DNA from: Gammaproteobacteria bacterium
GTDB lineage: Bacteria; Pseudomonadota; Gammaproteobacteria; SZUA-152
Assembly: GCA_021647505.1 (NCBI GenBank)
Contig: JAKIUN010000004.1
Coordinates: 1 to 64,000 of the forward strand
Direction of reading: 5' to 3'
Length of the DNA: 64,000 nt
The first letter of the stretch is position 1; every line of letters starts with the position of its first letter. The notes beneath the pieces were generated by a model. It was not told where the DNA came from. It searched no databases and was given only the letters and a program-made list of their open reading frames with translations. The translations under genes and the position numbers were made by a program. Shown here piece by piece: positions 36,619 to 45,282 of this stretch.

Positions 36619-37488
36619 TCATGGTTCGTGCTGTGCCGCACCGGGTTCAGGGCTGGCAATATTTTCCAGTGATTCATAGACCGGTTCAGAGCGTTCTTCC
36701 AGCACCACGGTAAAGCCGATAAAAATGGCCATCAGGATGGCGCTGGCGACGGCCACCACCACCCAGAGCGGAATAAATTGACGCAAACTGCGTTTCTGGC
36801 CGGACTGGCTTTGCCAATGTGGCGAGAGTTCGCGCGGAAATTCACCGCGGCGGCGGCGTATATGTTCAAAGACAACATTTCTGAGTTCTTCCAACTTCTC
36901 CTGACCCCTGTCCACGACGGCATAGCGCCCCTTGAAGCCCAGGCTGATGCAGACAAACATCAATTCCAGCAATTCCAGGCTCGCATTGGGATCCTTGAGC
37001 AGGCGGTCGAGAATGACAAAGAAAGTTTCGCCGCCACTGGTCTCGTTGTGCAGGCTGCTGAGTAAGCCTTGCTGGGCCCAGACACTGCTGCTGCCCCAGA
37101 TGGTATTCAGAACCGACTCATCGATAAAAGCGCATAGCACATAACGGCCTGTGTAGGTGACATCATTGGCCAAACCCAGTGCCCTGGCCTTGCCTTCAAA
37201 GCCTTTGATTTCGTCCATGGCCTGCCTGCGCAGACCTTCAACATCGTGATGTGAAACCATGTTGCTTGTGCTACTGGCCAGTTTGAGCAGGGCGGATGCC
37301 GTGCCCACCAGCGGGTTGATGCCCGAGCTTGTGAGTGACAGTTGTTCCGGTGCAATGTAAGACGGTGGAGGTGGGGGCGCAGGAGGTGGTGTAGCTGCGC
37401 TCGGTATTGCGCTGCGCCCGCCCGGTCGGGGGATAAATACGGTTCTGTCATTGTCGCCCGGATGGTCGGATGAGTCGTCGATGGCCAT
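36619..37488 (-). CDS. tssL: T6SS protein TssL (DotU/IcmH)
   Basis: A 289-aa protein with a proline-rich cytosolic N-terminus (PPPAPPPPPSYIAPEQ), the DotU domain (about 60-220, with YVLCAFIDESVLNTIWG), and one C-terminal helix (about 243-265). The periplasmic tail is short and has no OmpA-type peptidoglycan-binding domain. It forms the TssJLM membrane complex and docks TssK. It lies between tssK and tssM. Confidence 0.94.
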   Translation of the reverse strand: MAIDDSSDHPGDNDRTVFIPRPGGRSAIPSAATPPPAPPPPPSYIAPEQLSLTSSGINPLVGTASALLKLASSTSNMVSHHDVEGLRRQAMDEIKGFEGKARALGLANDVTYTGRYVLCAFIDESVLNTIWGSSSVWAQQGLLSSLHNETSGGETFFVILDRLLKDPNASLELLELMFVCISLGFKGRYAVVDRGQEKLEELRNVVFEHIRRRRGEFPRELSPHWQSQSGQKRSLRQFIPLWVVVAVASAILMAIFIGFTVVLEERSEPVYESLENIASPEPGAAQHEP

Positions 37489-37497
37489 GCTTGTTAC

Positions 37498-38835
37498 CTA
37501 GGTGCTTCCCTTGATCGCCCAAAGTTCCATTTCCAGACCGGAAAACGTTCCCGATACATGGACAGCAATTGCCCCGGATTTTTCCAGTCCCTGCCAATAC
37601 TCGCTGCTTCGATCAAGTTCGAAATAGGTATATCCGGCATGGTAGGGAATGTGGCGAGGGGCGACCGGTAGCAGGCGCAAGCCGATGCCGGGCAGCCCGG
37701 AATTCACCATCTGACGAATATAGTCAGAGGGACCGATTTTTACCTGTGCCGGAAATTGGGCCTGCAATGCCTCCTGGCGCAGATTGGCTTTAACCGCCAG
37801 AACAAACTGCGCCTGCTTGAACAAGTCGGTATCGGAAACCGTTGCCAGGTGAATGCCGTAATTGCGTTTTTCCAGCGCTACGGCGATGGCGTTTTGTTCC
37901 AGCACCAGGGTAAGTGAACGCCGCAGTTCATCCATCACAGTGGCAAAGCTGTTTTCATGGTCATCCTGTTGATAGGCGGGAAAGGCGGGCGGACGCTTCC
38001 CGTCTGCGGTGAATGTTGCCAGTTCTCCGGCGAGTTGGACGGCAGTGCGATAAAAACTCTCTGGATGCAGCCTGGGTAGCTTGTCCAGGTGTTCGATGAG
38101 TGGCGTTACACGATTGACCAGTTGCAACATCATGAAGTCTGAGATTTCAGCCACTCCGGCACCGATGCCGGATGTCCGGTCAACCAAGGCTTTGCTCCGA
38201 TGCTTCAACAAACCGAGCAGCTCAGTGATGAAGCCCTTGAGCTTCGGGCTGGCGGAACAGTCGAGGCAGGGAGGAATAAAGGCCTCGTCGAGGACAACGC
38301 CCTTGTCCGGGCGGGTTTCCTGGATGCGCGCCAAACCAAGACAGGAAAAGTGATCACGCTCTTCATCGGCCAGCATCAAACGCATTTGCAGCTGGCCAAC
38401 TTGAAGCGGAACGGTTTTGTCATGGCCGGTCACATTATCGCTCACATCCAGTTCAAACGGGCGATAGCGGGCCAACAGTACATTATTGCCGCTGATGTCG
38501 GTTTCGGCCATGCCCTGGCGGCTCAGGGGTAATGATAGAAATACCGTCTGTTGATGCAGTTCTTCCGGGATACTTAATGGCGGCGGTGGTGGGGCGTCAG
38601 CCGGAATATTGAAAGCCGTGCCATCAGGCATGATGCCCCGGCACGAGCGAATAGAAAACTTCCCCAGCACCAGCAATTCACTATCAATATCCAGGGAGGT
38701 GATGCCCCAGCTCCAGGCTTGCAGGCTTTCACTGCGCGCATCAATCAGGCTTTCAAGATAGCGATCATGTTGTTGAAAATGATGAGGGTGAAGGAAGGTG
38801 CCTTCCGACCAGATAACCTTGTTACGCCATGACAT
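37498..38835 (-). CDS. tssK: T6SS baseplate/adaptor protein TssK
   Basis: A 445-aa protein that links the baseplate to the membrane complex. The N-terminal MSWRNKVIWSEGTFLHPHHFQQHDRY is diagnostic (MSWRNKVIW and LHPHHFQQHDRY). The C-terminal YFELDRSSEYWQGL is the receptor-like domain. A longer frame beginning at 38994 is rejected because its first 53 residues are not conserved and run into the intergenic repeat. Ten bases separate it from tssL. Confidence 0.95.
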   Translation of the reverse strand: MSWRNKVIWSEGTFLHPHHFQQHDRYLESLIDARSESLQAWSWGITSLDIDSELLVLGKFSIRSCRGIMPDGTAFNIPADAPPPPPLSIPEELHQQTVFLSLPLSRQGMAETDISGNNVLLARYRPFELDVSDNVTGHDKTVPLQVGQLQMRLMLADEERDHFSCLGLARIQETRPDKGVVLDEAFIPPCLDCSASPKLKGFITELLGLLKHRSKALVDRTSGIGAGVAEISDFMMLQLVNRVTPLIEHLDKLPRLHPESFYRTAVQLAGELATFTADGKRPPAFPAYQQDDHENSFATVMDELRRSLTLVLEQNAIAVALEKRNYGIHLATVSDTDLFKQAQFVLAVKANLRQEALQAQFPAQVKIGPSDYIRQMVNSGLPGIGLRLLPVAPRHIPYHAGYTYFELDRSSEYWQGLEKSGAIAVHVSGTFSGLEMELWAIKGST

Positions 38836-38903
38836 AGGTCTTTTCCAAATTAGGGGCCGTCCATCAATCACTGACCCAGTAATTGATGGACGGCCCCATT
38901 GCC

Positions 38904-39389
38904 TTATTTGTGGTCTATTGTGACAGATTGTTTTCCAATCTTTACGATAAATGTGTTGGTCTTGTTCAGTTTCAGTTCTGCCGTGGCACGCCATATGGCC
39001 TGATCGATATCACGGAATGCCGCCAATACAGCAAAGACGCGGGTATTATCCTGGGGTTTGAACATCAGTTCACGCCCTTCACCCGGTGAAACTTCAAATT
39101 CCTGGCGGGCGATCAGATCCCCCCCCAGGGTTGCCGCCTCGTCGTCGTAAAGTTGAAAAAACTCTGCACTATTAAAGATATCCGTTGAGGTTAATTCGTA
39201 GATACGAACCACAAGCGGTGAGGGACGGTTGTTGATGTCCGGGTTGATCTCATGTGATGCCAGGATCTGCGCCTTGATTTTGGTGGGGAAAATGGTCGGC
39301 AACTTGGAAGCGCAGGCGGTCAATGCGAGCAGTACGAAGATGCAGCCTAGAAGGCGTATCATGTGGTGAGCGGTTTTGCCCATAATCAT
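38904..39389 (-). CDS. tssJ: T6SS outer-membrane lipoprotein TssJ
   Basis: A small lipoprotein, 161 aa, of the transthyretin-like TssJ/VasD family. Signal peptide LLGCIFVLLALTAC; lipid cysteine about residue 26. Motifs SPLVVRIYELTSTDIFNSAEFFQLYD and PGEGRELMF are typical (short parts). The ATG at 39389 is preferred over 39413 because AAAGGA lies just before it. It caps the TssLM complex at the outer membrane. Confidence 0.94.
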   Translation of the reverse strand: MIMGKTAHHMIRLLGCIFVLLALTACASKLPTIFPTKIKAQILASHEINPDINNRPSPLVVRIYELTSTDIFNSAEFFQLYDDEAATLGGDLIARQEFEVSPGEGRELMFKPQDNTRVFAVLAAFRDIDQAIWRATAELKLNKTNTFIVKIGKQSVTIDHK

Positions 39390-39412
39390 AGTTCCTTTCT
39401 CTTTTGTTCGCA

Positions 39413-40771
39413 TTATTTTTTGGCACGCTTAAGCTCTGCGATCTGTTGCTCGTAGGCACTGGCGAATTCATCGCCGAGGAGATGCAAAAAGTCGTTTTCC
39501 GCATCGGCCTCGGCTATCCGGTAGCGGTGCTTGAATAAATCCCAATACTTGGCCTTTCTAATAAATGGAAGCAGGCCATCAATGGTGGATACGCTCTGGA
39601 ATTCTTTTTCCACACTTTCCGGGTCAAAGCGGTGTACCAGGGTGCTCAGTGCGCCCCGCAGGCCGGATAGTGTAGCCATCTGGTGGGCCTGGATGTCGTC
39701 AATGGCCTCCTGTACCGATTCGATGGGAGGAAGATAGCCTTTTTCTGTTGGGAACAGAAGCTTGGCCAAGGCGCCATTTGCATCAATCGAGAATTTGAAG
39801 GGATTGTTCTGCGCCGGACGGATGGTCGTGACGCCGAGACGAAATTCACTCTTCAGGCTGGTTCGTGTTTCAAGGATCTGTTTATAGCCTTCACTCATAA
39901 CACCTAACAGTCTTCCCGCAGAAGCCATAAATTCATTGATTTCATCCGGCGAGAGCGTGCTTGACTCAAGCCCGGCGCCCTGTAAAAAGGCATTCACAGC
40001 TTGATTGCCGGCGGTGGAGTCGATGGGTGCATCGGGTTTTGCGGCAGGTATTTTTTTCTCCTGCTGGGTTTGGCTTGGCTGGAGCCTGGCTTCTATGGGT
40101 TCGCTTATGGGCTCACTGCTAGACGGAAACGGGACGGACTCCTCCGGGCCGGTTTTTTCCTCAGCCTGGATATCCCAGCCTTCAGGAATTGCCTGTGGTG
40201 GTTGGAAAAACTGTTGATCTGCCGCACCATGTTCGGCGGCAGTGGCAGGTTTTTCTGCAGCCGATACGGCCAGACTGCTAAAATCAAAATCGTCAAAAAG
40301 GTTTTCCGGGCCTGGTTTCTCCCCATGCATTAAAGATTCGGGTATTGCTGCGTAGGGGGGAGAAATCTCCGGCTGATTTTCTACAGCACCCCAAAGTTTC
40401 CCCGGGGGCTCTGCCACAAGGCCGGCTTCAGGTCTGGGGATACCGGCTTCCTCCTGGCTCAGTGAAATGCGGCATTCGTATTCACCGATCGTGAGGGTGT
40501 CGCCGTCATAGAGCTGGACACTGTGTCCCCGGCCAACGGGTTCAGGCGCGTGGTTGATGAAGGTGCCATTGGTACTGTTGTCACTGAGATAATAATGGCC
40601 GTTCTCGTAATAAACAGAGGCATGTTGGTGGGAAACTATTCTGTCAGCATCTGGAAGAACGAAGTCGTTATCAGGGGCACGGCCAATGCTGCAGTCTTCA
40701 CGGCCTATAGTGATAGTAAGCTTTTCATGTGTTCGATTTTGATAGCTTGTAACACACAGGACAAGAGTCAT
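39413..40771 (-). CDS. tagH: T6SS-associated FHA-domain protein TagH (ImpI)
   Basis: A 452-aa protein. The N-terminal FHA domain (about 5-95) has SIGRAPDNDFVLPD, HASVYYENG and DNSTNGTFIN, which bind phosphothreonine. A long acidic, proline-rich linker follows. The C-terminal TagH domain (about 260-450) contains NPFKFS and the helix YWDLFKHRYRIAEADAENDF. FHA proteins activate T6SS when phosphorylated by PpkA, which is absent here. First gene of the operon; an ATG three codons upstream at 40780 is also possible. Confidence 0.92.
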   Translation of the reverse strand: MTLVLCVTSYQNRTHEKLTITIGREDCSIGRAPDNDFVLPDADRIVSHQHASVYYENGHYYLSDNSTNGTFINHAPEPVGRGHSVQLYDGDTLTIGEYECRISLSQEEAGIPRPEAGLVAEPPGKLWGAVENQPEISPPYAAIPESLMHGEKPGPENLFDDFDFSSLAVSAAEKPATAAEHGAADQQFFQPPQAIPEGWDIQAEEKTGPEESVPFPSSSEPISEPIEARLQPSQTQQEKKIPAAKPDAPIDSTAGNQAVNAFLQGAGLESSTLSPDEINEFMASAGRLLGVMSEGYKQILETRTSLKSEFRLGVTTIRPAQNNPFKFSIDANGALAKLLFPTEKGYLPPIESVQEAIDDIQAHQMATLSGLRGALSTLVHRFDPESVEKEFQSVSTIDGLLPFIRKAKYWDLFKHRYRIAEADAENDFLHLLGDEFASAYEQQIAELKRAKK

Positions 40772-40780
40772 TGAGTGCAT

Positions 40781-41514
40781 CCTGTTTTACGAAAATAAAA
40801 AACCCCTTCGAGTTGACTTCCCTATAACTGCCCTGACATCTAGCTTGTTGTTTTTTATGGCATTTGTTCACAATGCTGACAGTATAGGCAAAACAGTCAC
40901 GATCAGGGGGCTTTGTCCTTAATTGAGAAAACTTAAAACAATAGCCTACTCTAATCCATCTACCTGAGCAGTGACACTTTCCGTTAAGATTTCGTGAAAA
41001 CATCCAGAGATGTGCATCAAAGAGTAATGATGTTAGGAAACTTGTTGGTTCTTTCTCGGCGTTGAAGCTCTTTTACAAATCGATCATATAGTCAGAGACT
41101 AAGCCAGATATAGCGCATAAGCAAGTTCCAGTCAGGGAGACGTCACCCTTAAATAAAGGCCTACTTTTATCAGGCGAATGGCGGGGAATCCGATCCAGAG
41201 AGATCAAGCGATACCGCCTGTAGCTGCCTGTTATGAGAAAATATATTCTATTATGCGGGTGGTCATGAGAGACTCCCCATACTGCTTTTCCTGGCGACCG
41301 CCTAACCCTTTGTTTTGATGGAGCTTTAGCCGCAGTGGCTATAATGACAAGTTGTTTGCGACGGCTAAAGCCGCTCCTGCAACATAATTCCCTCCCCGCC
41401 AGCTTGCAGTGGAGTCGTTGATTGCGCTGTCATAGCGTCGCAGATTCGGGGTGATAGTTAAAGGTACGCCTGCTGTGCACAATACCCCTAAATAAAGACG
41501 GTTGAGCGAGCACT
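40781..41514. other. Intergenic region between the T6SS operon and the GldG-like operon
   Basis: 734 bp that should hold the divergent promoters of tagH and the GldG-like gene. Apart from a degenerate REP-like hairpin at 41320-41376, no gene, sigma-54 motif or RNA is convincing. The AT-rich part at 40781-41250 may be the edge of a transferred segment. Confidence 0.45.
41320..41376. repeat. Degenerate REP-like inverted repeat
   Basis: GGAGCTTTAGCCG (41320-41332) pairs imperfectly with CGGCTAAAGCCGCTCC (41362-41377). This is the same GGAGCGGC family as the hairpin at 5636-5714, with one arm shortened. Confidence 0.6.
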
Positions 41515-42858
41515 ATGTTTGTCAACGGTAAAACCCGGCGCGCCACGCGCATTCAGAACACCCTGTTTCTAATCCTGTTCCTCGCCCTGGTGGGGATGCT
41601 GGCGTGGCTCAGCACGCGCTACACCTTTACCGCAGATTGGACCACCACGGGCCGCAACACCCTCTCCACCGCCAGCAGCGAGCTGCTCGAACAGCTCGAT
41701 GATCCGGTCAGCATCACCGCCTTCGCCACCGAGGACCAGTCGATACGGCATGCCATCCGTGATCTGTTGGCACGCTATCAGCGCCACAAGCGTGACATCA
41801 CCCTGGAATTCATCAACCCGGATCTGCAACCGGCACGGGTACGCGAGCTGGGTATCCGCGTCAACGGTGAGCTGCTGATCGAGTATCAGGGCCGGCAGGA
41901 AAAACTCGCCAGTGTGTCCGAGCAAAGTATCACCAACGCCTTGCAGCGGCTGGCGCGCAGCGGTGAGCGCTGGCTAGTATTCCTCGAAGGCCACGGCGAA
42001 CGCAGGCCGCTGGGCGAGGCTAATCACGACCTCGGTGCCTGGGGTAAGCGCCTGGAGGAGAAGGGTTTCAAGATCCAGTCGTTGAATCTGGCTGCCACTC
42101 CGCCCATTCCCGACAACACGGCGGTGCTGGTGCTGGCCGGCCCGCAGACGAACCTGATGCCAGGTGAGGTGGCGCTGATCCAGCAGTTCATTGAGGGTGG
42201 AGGTAATCTGCTGTGGCTTGGCGATCCCGGTGATCTGCACGGTTTGCAGCCGTTGGCCGATGCCCTGGGCGTGCATTTTGTGCCCGGCATCATCGTCGAC
42301 CCGACCACCCAGGTGCTGGGCATTTCCGACCCGCGCCTGGCCATCGCCAGCACCTACCCACCCCACCCGGTGACGCGTAATTTCGATGTCATTACCCTGT
42401 TTCCGCAGGCTGCTGGCATCAAGCACGAGCTGCCCGCCGGTTGGCAGGGGCAGGCCATTCTTGTTTCGGCCGAGCGCAGCTGGTCTGAAACAAGTGAGCT
42501 GAGCGGGCAGATCGCCTTCGACGAAGGGCGGGACACCCTGGGGCCGCTGACTTTCGGCGTGGTGATGAGCCGCGCGCGCGGCGATGCCGGTGAACAGCGT
42601 GTGGTGATTATCGGCGACGGTGACTTTCTTTCCAATGCTTACCTGGGCAACGGTGGCAATCTCCCCCTGGGCATGAATCTCATCAACTGGCTGGCCCACG
42701 ATGATCGCTTCATTGACATCCCGGTGAAGGTCGCGCCGGATCGCACCCTGAGCTTTTCTCCACTGGCGCAGGGCGTCATTGGTTTTGGCTGGCTAATACT
42801 GTTGCCGCTGGGGCTGGCAGCGACCGGTGCCGTTATTTGGTGGCGGCGCGGGCGTTGA
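41515..42858 (+). CDS. GldG-like ABC-associated membrane protein
   Basis: A 447-aa protein of the GldG/ABC-type auxiliary family (IFT52-like fold). One N-terminal helix (about 20-40), a large periplasmic domain with FAVTED-like STRYTFTADWTTTGRNTLS and VFLEGHGERRP, and one C-terminal helix near residue 420-442. Normally an ABC ATPase and a permease (GldA/GldF type) precede it; here they are absent, and a 734-bp gap and T6SS genes take their place. The next gene encodes DUF4340, as in the complete operons. Confidence 0.85.
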   Translation: MFVNGKTRRATRIQNTLFLILFLALVGMLAWLSTRYTFTADWTTTGRNTLSTASSELLEQLDDPVSITAFATEDQSIRHAIRDLLARYQRHKRDITLEFINPDLQPARVRELGIRVNGELLIEYQGRQEKLASVSEQSITNALQRLARSGERWLVFLEGHGERRPLGEANHDLGAWGKRLEEKGFKIQSLNLAATPPIPDNTAVLVLAGPQTNLMPGEVALIQQFIEGGGNLLWLGDPGDLHGLQPLADALGVHFVPGIIVDPTTQVLGISDPRLAIASTYPPHPVTRNFDVITLFPQAAGIKHELPAGWQGQAILVSAERSWSETSELSGQIAFDEGRDTLGPLTFGVVMSRARGDAGEQRVVIIGDGDFLSNAYLGNGGNLPLGMNLINWLAHDDRFIDIPVKVAPDRTLSFSPLAQGVIGFGWLILLPLGLAATGAVIWWRRGR

Positions 42859-42904
42859 TACAGGAGGTTTTGCCACCACTACGCTGAGAAATCGAGAGAT
42901 AAAT

Positions 42905-43774
42905 ATGAATTCCCGCAATCTGCTCAATCTGGCATTGGCTGCGGTGGTGTTCGCGCTGGGTACGCTGATCTGGTTTAGCCAGCAGGCGCCGCCGGCGCCC
43001 GAGCCTGAACGGCTGACCACGCTCACCGAGGCCGACATCACGCGCATCGAGATCCGCCCCGCACGCCATGCCGATGTGGTGCTGGAACGGCGCGGCAGCG
43101 AATGGTGGCTGGTCAAGCCCCTCACCGCCCGTGCCGACATGGCCCGGGTCGATGCCGCCATCGGCCTTGCCCGCGCGCGCAGTCTGGCCGGCTACGCTAC
43201 CAGCGCGATGGATGTGCAACAGGCCGGGTTGGTATCGCCGGATCTGGTGTTGCGTGTCAACGATGTCACCCTGGAGCTCGGCGGTACCGAGCCCCTGCGC
43301 GGACAGCGTTTTGTGCGCCTGGGTGATCGTGTGCACCTGATCGTCGACCGTTACAGCTATCTACTACAGGGTGGGTTGGCCTCACTGGTCAGCCCCCAGC
43401 TGTTGCCGACGGGCGCGCGTCTGCAGGAGATCGTACTGCCGGGGCTGCACCTGTTGCAGCGCAACGGCCTTTGGCAGTTGGCCGATAGTGAGGCCGGCTC
43501 TGCCGATGCACTGCAAGCACTGGTGGACGAATGGCGGCATGCCCACGCCCTGCGCGTCAGTCGCCGTGATGGCGACGAGGACGGTGAGACCATCACCTTG
43601 CGCTTGGCCGCCGACGCATCACCGGTTTACTTCATTCTCCAGCGCGACGAGGATGAGGTTCTGTTCATCCGTCCGGATCTGGGCCTGGCTTATCATTTCC
43701 TGCCGGCCGTCGCCGAACGTCTGCTGGCCTTGCCTTCTGTCGAAAGCGTGACTGGCGGAGACACCGATGCCTGA
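42905..43774 (+). CDS. DUF4340-domain protein
   Basis: A 289-aa membrane-anchored protein. Start is the ATG of MNSRNLLNLA, giving an N-terminal helix (about 6-22) followed by two or more DUF4340 beta-domains containing IEIRPARHADVVLERRG and VKPLTARADMARVDA (short parts). A longer frame from 42827 overlaps the GldG-like gene and is rejected. The family is normally found after GldG-like genes; the transported substrate is unknown. Its end overlaps mutM by 8 bases. Confidence 0.85.
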   Translation: MNSRNLLNLALAAVVFALGTLIWFSQQAPPAPEPERLTTLTEADITRIEIRPARHADVVLERRGSEWWLVKPLTARADMARVDAAIGLARARSLAGYATSAMDVQQAGLVSPDLVLRVNDVTLELGGTEPLRGQRFVRLGDRVHLIVDRYSYLLQGGLASLVSPQLLPTGARLQEIVLPGLHLLQRNGLWQLADSEAGSADALQALVDEWRHAHALRVSRRDGDEDGETITLRLAADASPVYFILQRDEDEVLFIRPDLGLAYHFLPAVAERLLALPSVESVTGGDTDA

Positions 43775-44582
43775 ACTGCCGGAGGTCGAAACCACCCGTC
43801 GCGGCATCGCGCCGCACATCGAGGGTGAACGGGTGCGTGAGGTGGTGGTACGACAGCCGCGCCTGCGCTGGCCGGTACCGGTGCGGCTGAAGGCAGCACT
43901 GTGCGGGCAAACCATCGACACGGTACACCGCCGGGGTAAATACTTGTTGTTAAGGTCTGCCACCGGCACGGTGATTCTGCACCTCGGCATGTCCGGCAGT
44001 TTGCACGTGGTGGCAGCCGGGACGCCTGCGGGCAAGCACGATCACGTCGATATCATCTTCACCAATGGTTGCTGCCTGCGCCTGCGTGACCCGCGGCGAT
44101 TCGGTGCCGTACTGTGGACTACGCGTGCGGTGGAGGCTCATAAACTGCTACAGGGACTGGGACCGGAGCCCTTGTCTGATAGCTTCGATACGGATTATTT
44201 GTTGACTGCCTCTCGCGCCCGCCGCGTCAGTATCAAGGCCTTTATCATGGACAGCAAAGTGGTGGTGGGGGTGGGTAACATCTACGCCAGTGAATCGCTG
44301 TTCATGGCCGGTATCCACCCGAAGACCGCCGCCGGTCGTATTGGAAGGGTACGCTATGAACGGCTGGTTAGGGCGATAAAACAGGTGCTGGACAGAGCCA
44401 TCGAACAGGGTGGCACGACCCTGCGTGATTTCACCAATAGCGAGGGCAAGCCGGGTTATTTCCAGCAACAGCTGCGGGTTTATGGTCGTGCTGGCGAGGC
44501 CTGCCTGAGTTGTAACGGCCGCATCCGCAGTCTGCAGTTAGGGCAGAGGAATACCTTTTATTGCCCACAGTGCCAGCATTGA
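43767..44582 (+). CDS. mutM: Formamidopyrimidine-DNA glycosylase
   Basis: A 271-aa base-excision repair enzyme that removes 8-oxoguanine. The catalytic N-terminal proline is in MPELPEVETTRRG, and the Lys in RRGKYLLLR, the GNIYASESLF helix-two-turn-helix and the C-terminal zinc finger (CLSCNGRI...YCPQCQH) are intact. The 8-base overlap with the DUF4340 gene implies coupled expression. It is complete. Confidence 0.97.
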   Translation: MPELPEVETTRRGIAPHIEGERVREVVVRQPRLRWPVPVRLKAALCGQTIDTVHRRGKYLLLRSATGTVILHLGMSGSLHVVAAGTPAGKHDHVDIIFTNGCCLRLRDPRRFGAVLWTTRAVEAHKLLQGLGPEPLSDSFDTDYLLTASRARRVSIKAFIMDSKVVVGVGNIYASESLFMAGIHPKTAAGRIGRVRYERLVRAIKQVLDRAIEQGGTTLRDFTNSEGKPGYFQQQLRVYGRAGEACLSCNGRIRSLQLGQRNTFYCPQCQH

Positions 44583-44606
44583 TGGATCACTCGTGTAGCG
44601 GCGTGC

Positions 44607-44630
44607 AAAAAAAGCCCGCAGGTGCGGGCT
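44607..44630 (-). terminator. Rho-independent terminator of the cold-shock gene
   Basis: AGCCCGCA and TGCGGGCT form an 8-bp stem with a two-base loop, and on the minus strand it is followed by TTTTTTT. It lies about 117 bases past the stop of the cold-shock gene at 44747. Confidence 0.85.
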
Positions 44631-44746
44631 TAGGAGATCGTCGGATTTGGGTCATCGTCACGGGAATGACGGAATATTGGTCGCCCTTCTGGTGTTGTCG
44701 ACGGCACAACCCATTATTTCCGAACTCGACCGACTCCAGGTATGTT

Positions 44747-44953
44747 TTAACAAGGCTGGACGTTGACCGCCGAGAGTCCTTTTTGGCCATTTTCAACCTC
44801 AAATGAAACGGTTTGGCCTTCGGCGAGGCTCTTGAAGCCGGTGCCTGTAATACTGGAATGATGTACGAACACATCCTCCCCACCTTCTTGCGGTTCGATG
44901 AATCCAAAACCCTTAGCGTCATTAAACCACTTGACGGTACCTTGTTGCGCCAT
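44747..44953 (-). CDS. Cold-shock domain protein, CspA/CspC type
   Basis: A 68-aa cold-shock protein with KGFGFI and VFVHHS RNA-binding motifs. It starts [10 protein letters not shown] after an AAGGAG-type site; a longer frame starting at 44998 adds a low-complexity Q/N stretch and is rejected. It is distinct from the twin copies at 3847 and 4322 (different C-terminus and no tail). Ended by the terminator at 44607-44630. Confidence 0.95.
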   Translation of the reverse strand: MAQQGTVKWFNDAKGFGFIEPQEGGEDVFVHHSSITGTGFKSLAEGQTVSFEVENGQKGLSAVNVQPC

Positions 44954-45282
44954 TTTGCTACTCCTTTGTTGTTGATTGTTGTTTTCTTGACCAGACAAGC
45001 GCCTGAATCGGGTGCCGAAACAGCCTACCCAAGTCCGGCAGGCTCTCAGCAGACAGCGTCAGTGGTACCGATACTGGACTGGCGGGGCACTTTTCGATGC
45101 CCCCGCTGACAAGCCCGGCTGTCTGCAGGCTGCTAAGTATACCTTCCCATTATGAAAAATGTCGCACTTGTCACACTTGTGTGTACTTATCCGCTCAGTA
45201 GCAGCCTGCTCAGCTGGCCGGTTCACTCAACGGCTTCCAGGTAGGCCCTGCGTGGTTTGGCCTGACGCTGCGGTCGTGCAGA

